Below are positions 4,640 to 10,584 of a DNA stretch of 10,584 nucleotides, piece by piece (the first letter of the stretch is position 1; each line of letters starts with the position of its first letter). Under the pieces are notes generated by a model. That model worked only from the letters and a program-made list of their open reading frames with translations. It made no database searches and was not told the origin of the DNA. The stretch covers positions 1-10,584 of the forward strand of contig JAYPTI010000119.1 in assembly GCA_038133505.1 (NCBI GenBank), given 5' to 3'. This stretch comes from JAYQUR01 sp038133505 (GTDB lineage: Bacteria; Pseudomonadota; Alphaproteobacteria; MPNO01; UBA830). A program made the position numbers and the translations under genes.

Positions 4640-5626
4640 ATGATCGTTGTCACCGGCGGCGCCGGCTTTATCGGCTCCAACATCGTGCGCGCGCTCGAAG
4701 CGGGCGGCCGGCGCGACATCGTCGTCTGCGACCGGCTCGGCGACGACGACAAGTGGAAGAACATCGCCAAACGCGAACTGGCCGACATCATCGCGCCGGA
4801 AGATCTCCGCAAGTTCCTCGGCGACAACGCCGCGGACATCGAGACGATCTTCCATATGGGCGCGATCTCGGCGACGACGGAACGCAACGCGGATATGATC
4901 GTCGCCAACAATTTCCGCCTGTCGCTCAATCTCTGGAACTGGTGCGCGGCCAACGAAACGACGCTGATCTACGCGTCGTCGGCCGCGACCTACGGCGACG
5001 GCGACCAGGGCTTCTCCGACGACGACAGCATCGACGGGCTCGCCCGCCTCCGCCCGATGAACGCCTACGGCTGGTCGAAGCACGCCTTCGACCGCCGCGT
5101 CGCGCGCATCGTCTCCGAGAACGGCCCGCGCCCGCCGCACTGGGCCGGGCTGAAGTTCTTCAACGTCTACGGGCCGAACGAGTATCACAAGGGCGGCCAG
5201 ATCAGCGTCGCGCTCAAGAATTTCCGCGAGATCACCGACACCGGCCGGGCGGTCCTGTTCCGCTCGCACAACCCCGACTACGCGGACGGCGGACAGAGCC
5301 GCGACTTCATCTGGGTCGGCGATTGCGTCGACGTTGCGCTGTGGCTCGCCGACACGCCCGGCGCTGAAGGCATCTTCAACGTCGGCACGGGCGAGGCGCG
5401 CGCGTTCTCCGATCTGGCCCGCGCCGTGTTTGCGGCGATGGACGTGCCGGAGCGGATCGACTTCGTCGACACGCCCGAAGCGATCCGGGACCGCTACCAG
5501 TATTTCACGCAGGCCGACACGGCGCGCCTTCGCGCCGCCGGATACGACCGCCCCTTCACCTCCCTCGAGGACGGAGTCGCCGCCTATGTGGGCGACTTTC
5601 TCGCGACCGGCGACGCCTACGCGTAA
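4640..5626 (+). CDS. hldD: ADP-L-glycero-D-manno-heptose-6-epimerase
   Basis: A 328-residue short-chain dehydrogenase/reductase-type nucleotide-sugar epimerase (also named rfaD). It converts ADP-D-glycero-D-manno-heptose to the L-glycero form, the last step in making the heptose donor for the LPS inner core. Visible are the NADP-binding GGAGFIGSN (6-14), a short acidic/basic segment DRLGDDDKWKNI (31-42) typical of HldD, FHMGAISATTE (71-81), SSAATYG (113-119), the catalytic Y143-x3-K147 (YGWSK) and the family string FFNVYGPNEYHKG (173-185). Length is normal. The Shine-Dalgarno is weak. It opens the plus-strand cluster; lgt starts 18 bases after its stop. The other heptose genes (gmhA, hldE, gmhB) are not in the window. 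Confidence 0.96.
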   Translation: MIVVTGGAGFIGSNIVRALEAGGRRDIVVCDRLGDDDKWKNIAKRELADIIAPEDLRKFLGDNAADIETIFHMGAISATTERNADMIVANNFRLSLNLWNWCAANETTLIYASSAATYGDGDQGFSDDDSIDGLARLRPMNAYGWSKHAFDRRVARIVSENGPRPPHWAGLKFFNVYGPNEYHKGGQISVALKNFREITDTGRAVLFRSHNPDYADGGQSRDFIWVGDCVDVALWLADTPGAEGIFNVGTGEARAFSDLARAVFAAMDVPERIDFVDTPEAIRDRYQYFTQADTARLRAAGYDRPFTSLEDGVAAYVGDFLATGDAYA

Positions 5627-5644
5627 CCGCCGGAATCGCGCCGG

Positions 5645-6442
5645 ATGCTGACACTCACCTTCCCCGCCATCGACCCGGTCCTGATCGAGATCGGACCGTT
5701 CGCCGTCCGCTGGTACGCGCTGTCCTATATCGTGGGCATCGTCCTGGCGTGGCGCTACATGATCTGGCTGACCGGGAAGAGCCCGATCGGGATTGCGAAG
5801 GCCGATGTGGACGACTTCGTCGTCTGGGCGACGCTCGGCGTCGTTCTCGGCGGGCGCATCGGGTACGTACTGTTCTACAAGCCCGGCTTCTATCTCGAAA
5901 ATCCGATGGCGGCGCTGGCCGTGTGGCAGGGCGGCATGTCCTTTCACGGCGGCCTGATCGGCGTCGTCGCCGCCGTCTATCTGTTCGCCCGGAAGCGCGG
6001 CTTCCCCTGGCTCGGCGTCACGGACCTCGTCGCATGCGGCGCGCCGCTCGGTCTGATGCTCGGCCGCATCGCGAATTTCATCAACGGCGAACTCTACGGC
6101 CGGGTGACCGACTCGCCGCTCGGCATGGTGTTCCCAGGCGGCGGCCCCCTGCCGCGCCACCCGAGCCAGCTCTACCAGGCAACCATGGAAGGCCTCATCC
6201 TGTTCGTCGTGCTGTTCTGGTTCGCCCGAAAGCCCGCGAATTTCGAGCGGCAAGGCTTTCTCTCCGGCGTCTTTCTCGCCGGCTACGCGTGCGCGCGGGC
6301 GACTGGCGAGTTGTTTCGCCAGCCCGATGCCCATATCGGCTTCCTCGTCGCCGGCACGACGATGGGCCAATGGCTGTCGCTGCCGCTACTGCTGCTCGGC
6401 CTGTGGCTGATCGCGAGGTCGCGGAAACATGTCGCCGCTTGA
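5645..6442 (+). CDS. lgt: Prolipoprotein diacylglyceryl transferase
   Basis: A 265-residue polytopic inner-membrane enzyme that transfers diacylglyceryl from phosphatidylglycerol to the lipobox cysteine of prolipoproteins, the first step of lipoprotein maturation. Family markers are RWYALSYIVG (23-32), GGRIGYVLFY (69-78), the essential-histidine motif SFHGGLIG (99-106, H101), the signature GRIANFINGELYGR (140-153), RHPSQLYQ (171-178) and the last membrane helix (about 242-257). Several hydrophobic segments are evident. It lies 18 bases after hldD and its end overlaps the next gene by 14 bases, so translational coupling is likely. The duplicated-domain lipoprotein at the end of the cluster would be one of its substrates. 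Confidence 0.98.
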   Translation: MLTLTFPAIDPVLIEIGPFAVRWYALSYIVGIVLAWRYMIWLTGKSPIGIAKADVDDFVVWATLGVVLGGRIGYVLFYKPGFYLENPMAALAVWQGGMSFHGGLIGVVAAVYLFARKRGFPWLGVTDLVACGAPLGLMLGRIANFINGELYGRVTDSPLGMVFPGGGPLPRHPSQLYQATMEGLILFVVLFWFARKPANFERQGFLSGVFLAGYACARATGELFRQPDAHIGFLVAGTTMGQWLSLPLLLLGLWLIARSRKHVAA

Positions 6443-7505
6443 GGCGCTGATCCGCGCGCGGATCGACGCCGAGGGGCCGCTCCCGGTCGACGCGTATATG
6501 GACATGGCGCTCGCGCATCCCGAACACGGCTATTACCGCAAACGCGATCCGCTGGGTGCGGCGGGCGATTTCGTCACCGCGCCGGAGATCGGCCAGGTCT
6601 TCGGCGAACTGATCGGCCTGTGGGCGGGCGTCGTCTGGCAACAGATGGGGTCCCCGGGCCGGCTCGTGCTCGCCGAGTGCGGGCCGGGGCGCGGCACGCT
6701 GATGGCCGACGCCCTGCGTGCGGCAGAGAAGGTGACGGGCTTTCTCGACGCGGCGGAGGTGCATCTCGTCGAGACCAGCCCGGCATTGCGCGACCGCCAG
6801 CGCGAGACACTGGCCGGCAGAACGCCCGCCTGGCACGACGCCGCGCCGGACCTGCCGGACGGCCCCCTGATCCTGATCGCGAACGAATTTCTCGACGCGC
6901 TGCCCGTCCGGCAGCTCGTCCGCACCGAAACCGGCTGGCACGAACGCTGCGTCGACATCGACGGCGACGGCCTCGCCTTCGTCGCGGGGCCTGCCGCGCC
7001 GGACGCGGCCGACCTGCTACCGCCGGATCTTGTCGGGACACCGCCGGGCACGGTCTTCGAGTTCTCCCCGGATACGCTATCTTTCGCCGGGTCGGTTGCG
7101 GCCCGGCTTGCGGCGGACGGCGGCGCAGCCCTGTTCGTCGACTACGGTCATGCGCAGTCCGCCGCGGGCGACACGCTGCAGGCCGTCCGAAAACACGCCT
7201 ATGCCGATCCGCTCGGCGACCCGGGCGAGGCCGACCTCACCGCCCATGTCGATTTCGGCGCGCTGGGCCGGCGGATGAGGGACGGCGGCACCCGGACCTA
7301 CGGCCCGGTGCCGCAGCGGCAGTTCCTGATCTCCCTCGGCATCCTCCAGCGAACGGAGCAGCTGACGCGAAACGCGGCGCCCGACGCGGCGCAAGCGGTC
7401 TTCGCCGCAACGAAGCGGTTGATCGACCCCGACGAGATGGGCAACCTGTTCAAGGTGCTCGCGGCGACCGGACCGGACGCCGCGCCGCCGCCTGCATTCG
7501 AATAG
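6429..7505 (+). CDS. SAM-dependent methyltransferase, MidA/NDUFAF7 family
   Basis: A 358-residue protein of the COG1565 family. It has the N-terminal family block MALAHPEHGYYRKRDPLG (26-43) and GDFVTAPEIGQVFGE (46-60), the SAM-binding loop AECGPGRGT (82-90), VETSPALR (114-121) and ANEFLDALPVRQ (151-162). The mitochondrial relative NDUFAF7 methylates an arginine of complex I subunit NDUFS2; the bacterial target is not established and might be NuoD, which is inference only. The ATG at 6429 overlaps the lgt stop, with a purine-rich GCGGAA just before it. The position between lgt and pgeF is common in alphaproteobacteria. There is no signal peptide, so it is cytosolic. Confidence 0.93.
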   Translation: MSPLEALIRARIDAEGPLPVDAYMDMALAHPEHGYYRKRDPLGAAGDFVTAPEIGQVFGELIGLWAGVVWQQMGSPGRLVLAECGPGRGTLMADALRAAEKVTGFLDAAEVHLVETSPALRDRQRETLAGRTPAWHDAAPDLPDGPLILIANEFLDALPVRQLVRTETGWHERCVDIDGDGLAFVAGPAAPDAADLLPPDLVGTPPGTVFEFSPDTLSFAGSVAARLAADGGAALFVDYGHAQSAAGDTLQAVRKHAYADPLGDPGEADLTAHVDFGALGRRMRDGGTRTYGPVPQRQFLISLGILQRTEQLTRNAAPDAAQAVFAATKRLIDPDEMGNLFKVLAATGPDAAPPPAFE

Positions 7506-7524
7506 ACGGGAATTTGCCTCTTCC

Positions 7525-8301
7525 ATGCTGAAGGCCCAGACGCTCGACGACCACGCCGGCATCGCCCACGCGTTCTTCTCCCGCGAAGGCGGCGTCAGCG
7601 GCGGCATCTACGCCTCGCTCAATTGCGGCGCCGGATCCGACGACCGGCCGGAGAACGTGCTGGAGAACAAGCGGCGCGCGGCGGCGGCGCTCGGTTTCGG
7701 CGAGGACGCGCTGACGACGCTCTATCAGGTGCATAGCGCCGACGTCGTCACCGTCGGCGACCCCGCGAGCATCCGCGCGAACCGGCCGAAGGCGGACGGC
7801 ATGGCGACCGACCGGCCTGGCGTCATCCTCGGAATCCTTACCGCCGATTGCGCACCCGTCCTGTTCGCCGATCCGGCCAACCGCGTGATCGGCGCGGCGC
7901 ATGCGGGCTGGCGCGGAGCGCTGTCGGGCGTCGTCGAGGCGACCGTACAGACGATGGAATCGCTCGGCGCGGATCGGGCGTCGATCGCCGCCGCCGTCGG
8001 GCCCTGCATCGCGCAGGCCTCCTATCAGGTTGGACCGGATTTCCCCGACGCCTTCCTCGCCGACGACCCGGCGAACGCGGCATTCTTCGCCCCCGATCCG
8101 GAAGAAGGCGACAAGCACCGGTTCGATCTGCGCGGCTACGTCCTGTCGCGGCTGGCGGCGGCGGGCATCGCCGCGGCCGACGCGCTCGACATCGACACCT
8201 ACGCGGAAGACGGCCACTTCTTCAGCTATCGCCGCACCTGCCACCGAGGCGAAACGGATTACGGCCGGGGCCTGTCGGCCATTGTGCTTTCGGCCGACTG
8301 A
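7525..8301 (+). CDS. pgeF: Peptidoglycan editing factor (laccase-domain/YfiH family)
   Basis: A 258-residue protein of the DUF152/polyphenol-oxidase family. The conserved metal/active-site residues are present: H70 (YQVHSADV), C109 (LTADCAPVLF) and H126 (AAHAGWRG). GPCIAQASYQVG (159-170), FDLRGYVLSRL (200-210) and the C-terminal FFSYRR (232-237) complete the family pattern. In E. coli PgeF removes mis-incorporated L-Ser from the muropeptide precursor UDP-MurNAc, keeping L-Ala at position one; YfiH-like proteins also show oxidase or nucleosidase activity in vitro. The ATG at 7525 is 19 bases after the methyltransferase stop, and there is no strong Shine-Dalgarno. The protein is cytosolic and belongs with the envelope genes of this cluster. 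Confidence 0.96.
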   Translation: MLKAQTLDDHAGIAHAFFSREGGVSGGIYASLNCGAGSDDRPENVLENKRRAAAALGFGEDALTTLYQVHSADVVTVGDPASIRANRPKADGMATDRPGVILGILTADCAPVLFADPANRVIGAAHAGWRGALSGVVEATVQTMESLGADRASIAAAVGPCIAQASYQVGPDFPDAFLADDPANAAFFAPDPEEGDKHRFDLRGYVLSRLAAAGIAAADALDIDTYAEDGHFFSYRRTCHRGETDYGRGLSAIVLSAD

Positions 8302-8306
8302 CCGGC

Positions 8307-8372
8307 ATGCCGTACATGATCATCTTCGTTTTCGCGCTGCTTCTCGGACTGGTGGTGAGCTGTGCGATTTAG
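8307..8372 (+). CDS. Possible 21-residue hydrophobic micro-protein with lipobox-like end
   Basis: Between the pgeF stop (8299-8301) and the lipoprotein start there is an ATG frame of 21 codons ending in TAG at 8370-8372. The product starts MPYMIIFVFALLLGL and ends VVSCAI: almost entirely hydrophobic, with V-V-S-C at 16-19 matching a lipobox, so an Lgt-modified form would be a three-residue lipopeptide. There is no charged N-terminus and no clear Shine-Dalgarno. It overlaps the following GTG start by 11 bases, which is the arrangement of translational coupling. It could be a real membrane micro-protein, a coupling leader, or a chance frame in a short gap. I do not recognise a family. Confidence 0.4.
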   Translation: MPYMIIFVFALLLGLVVSCAI

Positions 8373-9252
8373 GTCCGTCCTCGGCATATGGCTTGCGCTT
8401 GCCGTGCTGCTCGGCGCCTGCCAGCCGCTGCCGCAGCCGTTCAGACCGGACGACGCCCGGCGCGCGGCGGACCCGCTCCTGGACATTCCGGACGGAGCAG
8501 GCGTGCTCGTCCTGCCGGTGGACGGCATGCGGGCCGATGCCGGTCCGGCGCTGGCCCGGGAGATGGCCGACGCGCTGCTGAACCGCAACCTGCCCGCGTT
8601 CACGGAATCGGCGGCCCGCAGCAGCTACCGGCTGCGCGGCGACGCCATCGCCGTCTCGCTGATACCCGGGCGCACCCAGATCCGCCTGACCTGGAAGCTC
8701 TATGACGGCGCCGGCGCGCAGCGGGGCGAGCACGTGCTCGACCTCGCGACCCGCAGCGCTGCCTGGGAACAGGCGCGGCCGAGCCTGATCCACGACCTCG
8801 CCGTGAAGTCGGCCGGGCCGCTCGCAGCGATGATCCAGGGCCCGGAGGTGCGGAAAGAGGCGGCGCAGACGGGGCCCCTTACCTGGGTCGCGCCGATCGA
8901 GGGCGCGCCGTCGATCGCGGCGTCGCTTCTGCGAACCGAGCTCGAGGCATCGCTGCGCGGCCGCAACTTCCGGATCGTGCCCGAGCAGGCGCAGGGCGGC
9001 GTTTCGGTACTCGGGAAAGTGTCCCGGCAGGCTGCCGGAAAGGACCGGTTTCGCCTGTCCGTGGATTGGACCCTGGTCGCGTCGGACGGGCGGGGAATAG
9101 GCACCGTCCGGCAGGCCAACGAGGTAACGACGAACGATCTCGAAAACGAGTGGCCGGCGCTTGCGCGCGGCATCGCGACGGGTGCCGCCGCGGGCATCTC
9201 GGACGCCGTCCGCAAGGCGGGGGCGATCGCCGCCCAACCGGGCGGCCGCTGA
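8362..9252 (+). CDS. Lipoprotein with two related alpha/beta domains (unknown function)
   Basis: A 296-residue protein. The start is the GTG at 8362; an in-frame stop at 8356-8358 rules out anything earlier, and GGTGGTGAG just upstream may serve as ribosome-binding site. Residues 1-20 form a lipoprotein signal peptide (RFR, hydrophobic core, lipobox L-G-A-C at 17-20), so Cys20 should be lipidated by the Lgt of this cluster. The mature part holds two segments that look homologous: about 47-159 and 173-284. At offset 126 they share P-V/I-D/E-G (52-55 and 178-181) and the helix L..E(M/L)...L..RN (64-76 and 190-202). Later L-T-W-K-L..DG (109-116) matches S-V-D-W-T-L..DG (233-243). The fold pattern, strand then helix then beta-strands then helix, resembles CsgG/LpoB/TolB-N-like domains; that is inference. 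The family was not recognised. It ends the envelope cluster before prs. Confidence 0.85.
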   Translation: MRFRSVLGIWLALAVLLGACQPLPQPFRPDDARRAADPLLDIPDGAGVLVLPVDGMRADAGPALAREMADALLNRNLPAFTESAARSSYRLRGDAIAVSLIPGRTQIRLTWKLYDGAGAQRGEHVLDLATRSAAWEQARPSLIHDLAVKSAGPLAAMIQGPEVRKEAAQTGPLTWVAPIEGAPSIAASLLRTELEASLRGRNFRIVPEQAQGGVSVLGKVSRQAAGKDRFRLSVDWTLVASDGRGIGTVRQANEVTTNDLENEWPALARGIATGAAAGISDAVRKAGAIAAQPGGR

Positions 9253-9276
9253 AAGCCCTCCGAGAATCGGGCAGCG

Positions 9277-9305
9277 TTTACTCACCCGGAAGCCGCTGGT
9301 AATTT
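9277..9305 (+). promoter_or_regulatory. Possible prs promoter (TTTACT, 17 bp, extended TGG-TAATTT)
   Basis: TTTACT (9277-9282) and TAATTT (9300-9305) are 17 bases apart, with a TGN extension before the -10. It lies in the 138-base gap after the lipoprotein gene and would give a leader of about 80 bases before the prs ATG. Confidence 0.35.
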
Positions 9306-9324
9306 GCCCGGGCGTCGGCAACGG

Positions 9325-9375
9325 GGAGCGGACGCGGGGTCACATCGACGATCGATCGGCGCTCCGCCGTCGATG
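9325..9375 (+). promoter_or_regulatory. Foldable prs 5' leader with two mutually exclusive pairings
   Basis: GGAGCG (9325-9330) can pair with CGCTCC (9360-9365). CATCGACG (9343-9350) can pair with CGTCGATG (9368-9375), crossing the first pairing. A short CGGCG/CGCCG hairpin (9357-9361 with 9365-9369) competes with both. The region ends 15 bases before the start codon, close to the only GGAA that could act as ribosome-binding site. A regulatory role is only suggested by the layout. Confidence 0.3.
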
Positions 9376-9390
9376 CCGGAACGCGCAAAA

Positions 9391-10323
9391 ATGAAAATTA
9401 TCGCCTGCAACAGCAACCGGCCTCTGTCCGAGGCGATTGCCGCGTATCTCAATATCCCGCTGACGAAAGCGAGCGTCCGACGCTTCTCCGACATGGAGTG
9501 TTTCGTCGAAATCCAGGAGAACGTCCGAGGCGAGGATGTCTTCATCATCCAGTCGACGTCCTACCCGGCGAACGACCACCTGATGGAGCTTCTGGTCGCG
9601 CTCGACGCGGTGCGCCGCGGCTCGGCCAGCCGCATCACGGCCGTGATGCCCTATTTCGGCTACGCCCGGCAGGACCGCAAATCGGGGCCGCGCACGCCGA
9701 TCTCGGCCAAGCTCGTCGCCAACCTGATCACCGTCGCGGGCGCCGACCGCGTGCTCACGATGGACCTGCACGCCGGCCAGATTCAGGGCTTTTTCGACAT
9801 CCCGCTGGACAATTTGTTCTCGGCGCCGGTGTTCATCCGCCATATCGAGGACAATTTCGACAAGGACGACCTGATCATGGTCTCGCCGGACGTCGGCGGC
9901 GTCGTCCGCGCCCGGGCGTTCGCGAAGCGGCTCGAAACCGATCTTGCCATTATCGACAAGCGCCGCGAGCGCGCGGGCGTCTCGGAGGTGATGCACATCA
10001 TCGGCGACGTGAAGGACCGGACCTGCATCCTTGTCGACGATATCGTCGATTCCGGCGGCACCCTGTGCAATGCCGCCGAGGCGCTGATGGAAGCGGGCGC
10101 GAAGGCCGTCCACGCCTACATCACCCACGGCGTGCTCTCGGGCGGAGCGGTCAGCCGCGTTTCGTCGTCGCCGCTCAAAAGCATGGTGATCACGGATTCG
10201 ATCCTCGGCACCGAGGCGGTCCGCGTCGCCAGCAACATCGACCAGATTTCCATCGCCCCGCTGATGGGCGAGGCCATCGACCGCATCAGCGATGCCCGGT
10301 CGGTCTCCAGCCTGTTCGACTGA
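9391..10323 (+). CDS. prs: Ribose-phosphate pyrophosphokinase (PRPP synthase)
   Basis: A 310-residue cytosolic enzyme making 5-phosphoribosyl 1-pyrophosphate from ribose 5-phosphate and ATP, the precursor of purines, pyrimidines, NAD, His and Trp. The start is the ATG at 9391, giving the family N-terminus MKIIACNSNRPL; in-frame upstream starts at 9304 and 9373 would add residues absent from the family, and 9304 lies inside the probable -10. Features: RRFSDMECFVEIQENVRG (30-47), the ATP-loop region YFGYARQDRKSGPRTPISAK (88-107), the signature DLHAGQIQGFFDIPLDNL (125-142), the catalytic flexible-loop DKRRERAG (189-196) and the PRPP-binding loop LVDDIVDSGGT (214-224). This is a class I (phosphate-activated) PRPP synthase by sequence. 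rplY follows after a terminator-containing gap, an order common in proteobacteria. Confidence 0.98.
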   Translation: MKIIACNSNRPLSEAIAAYLNIPLTKASVRRFSDMECFVEIQENVRGEDVFIIQSTSYPANDHLMELLVALDAVRRGSASRITAVMPYFGYARQDRKSGPRTPISAKLVANLITVAGADRVLTMDLHAGQIQGFFDIPLDNLFSAPVFIRHIEDNFDKDDLIMVSPDVGGVVRARAFAKRLETDLAIIDKRRERAGVSEVMHIIGDVKDRTCILVDDIVDSGGTLCNAAEALMEAGAKAVHAYITHGVLSGGAVSRVSSSPLKSMVITDSILGTEAVRVASNIDQISIAPLMGEAIDRISDARSVSSLFD

Positions 10324-10331
10324 CCCCCCCC

Positions 10332-10350
10332 GGGGGCTGCCTTCGCCCCC
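10332..10350 (+). terminator. First hairpin after prs
   Basis: GGGGGC (10332-10337) pairs with GCCCCC (10345-10350) around a 7-base loop, 8 bases past the prs stop. Only a broken T-run (ATTGTTTG) follows, so termination here may be partial. Confidence 0.4.
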
Positions 10351-10360
10351 TCCAGATTGT

Positions 10361-10389
10361 TTGACTAGCCCGTCCCGAGCGGCTAAAAA
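10361..10389 (+). promoter_or_regulatory. Probable rplY promoter (TTGACT, 17 bp, TAAAAA)
   Basis: TTGACT (10361-10366, 5 of 6 consensus) and TAAAAA (10384-10389, 4 of 6) are 17 bases apart. A start of transcription near 10396 would give a leader of about 110 bases before the rplY ATG and would place the strong hairpin at 10396-10415 at the very 5' end of the message. Confidence 0.5.
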
Positions 10390-10395
10390 CGCGCG

Positions 10396-10419
10396 CCCCG
10401 CCGGGTTCGGCGGGGTTTT
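10396..10419 (+). terminator. Strong hairpin with T-run between prs and rplY
   Basis: CCCCGCCG (10396-10403) pairs perfectly with CGGCGGGG (10408-10415) around the loop GGTT and is followed by TTTT (10416-10419), then CGGTT. It has the form of an intrinsic terminator for prs. It also coincides with the predicted first bases of the rplY transcript. Confidence 0.68.
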
Positions 10420-10508
10420 CGGTTGGCTCGCACAGACGTGCGGCCGCCCGGAAACGTTGCGATCCGGCACCCCTGGAGGCCGGCGCATTCATCAACAGGA
10501 GACAGATC

Positions 10509-10584
10509 ATGGCCGAGGTAAGAACGATTACCGCCTCGCCGCGACAGGCCGCAGGTAAGGGGTCCGCGCGCCAGGCTCGCCGCG
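10509..10584 (+). CDS. rplY: 50S ribosomal protein L25 (Ctc form), N-terminal 25 codons
   Basis: The frame from the ATG at 10509 is open to the window edge and begins MAEVRTITASPRQAAGKGSA, the N-terminus of the alphaproteobacterial L25/Ctc protein, which binds 5S rRNA in the large ribosomal subunit. A strong Shine-Dalgarno AGGAGA (10497-10502) lies 6 bases upstream. The long form with a C-terminal Ctc domain is expected for this group but is outside the window. A short leader hairpin is possible (CCGGC at 10464-10468 with GCCGG at 10479-10483). Identification rests on 25 residues plus the prs neighbourhood. Confidence 0.86.
   Translation, partial: MAEVRTITASPRQAAGKGSARQARR

Noticed and set aside
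4532..6370. A 612-codon open frame on the minus strand, antisense to hldD and lgt
   Set aside because: It is the mirror of strongly GC3-biased plus-strand genes with full family motifs; its product is low-complexity Ala/Arg/Asp/Val-rich with no recognisable domain.
8307..8400. A frameshift joining the micro-ORF to the following lipoprotein
   Set aside because: The lipoprotein has its own complete signal peptide and lipobox right after its GTG, so fusing the two would give two signal sequences in a row.
9262..9272. CCGAGAATCGG as a terminator after the lipoprotein gene
   Set aside because: Only a 4-bp stem and no T-run follows.
9304..9390. A 29-residue N-terminal extension of Prs (starts at 9304 or 9373)
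   Set aside because: The family begins at MKI; the extension has no homology to the family and the 9304 start would lie inside the predicted -10 element.
9340..10488. A 382-codon minus-strand open frame antisense to prs
   Set aside because: It covers the unmistakable prs coding sequence and extends through terminators; its composition is that of a GC-rich shadow frame.

Overview
The window is ordinary chromosomal backbone of an alphaproteobacterium, most likely of the Rhodospirillales type. The evidence is high GC with strong third-position GC, a Phasin_2-type phasin, a YbjN protein beside proC, a UbiK-type protein next to lgt, an NDUFAF7/MidA-like methyltransferase between lgt and pgeF, and prs followed by rplY (L25). 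No mobile element, CRISPR array, rRNA or tRNA was recognised, and base use is uniform along the window.

Left part (1-2612). A truncated csaA (chaperone/tRNA-binding fold) enters from the left edge on the minus strand. Next on the minus strand is a phasin gene with an intrinsic terminator. Its upstream region holds a TTGACA promoter flanked by two TGCA-N-TGCA palindromes, an arrangement that fits repression by a PhaR-type polyhydroxyalkanoate sensor. Upstream of that is a TetR-fold regulator (minus), divergent from an RpoH-like sigma-70 factor (plus). The TetR/sigma intergenic region carries palindromes that could be operators.

Middle (2613-4640). A minus-strand pair, YbjN-domain protein then proC (proline biosynthesis), ends in an intrinsic terminator facing the sigma gene. 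An AT-rich, inverted-repeat-rich leader lies upstream of the pair. Beyond it is ubiK (accessory factor for ubiquinone synthesis), which diverges from hldD with back-to-back promoters.

Right part (4640-9252). A tightly packed plus-strand cluster reads hldD (ADP-heptose epimerase for LPS core), lgt (lipoprotein diacylglyceryl transferase), a MidA/NDUFAF7-like methyltransferase, pgeF (peptidoglycan editing factor), a possible 21-residue hydrophobic lipopeptide ORF, and a lipoprotein built of two related domains. It is mostly an envelope-biogenesis operon. The terminal lipoprotein, and possibly the micro-ORF, would be substrates of the Lgt encoded upstream.

Right end (9253-10584). prs (PRPP synthase) has its own probable promoter and a foldable 5' leader. 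It is followed by hairpins, then the start of rplY (50S protein L25/Ctc), cut by the window edge. A good promoter for rplY lies across the prs terminator region.

No wholly new multi-gene system is evident. The best leads are the phasin operator layout, the duplicated-domain lipoprotein with its overlapping micro-ORF, the RpoH-like sigma/TetR divergent pair, and the structured leaders upstream of YbjN, prs and rplY.
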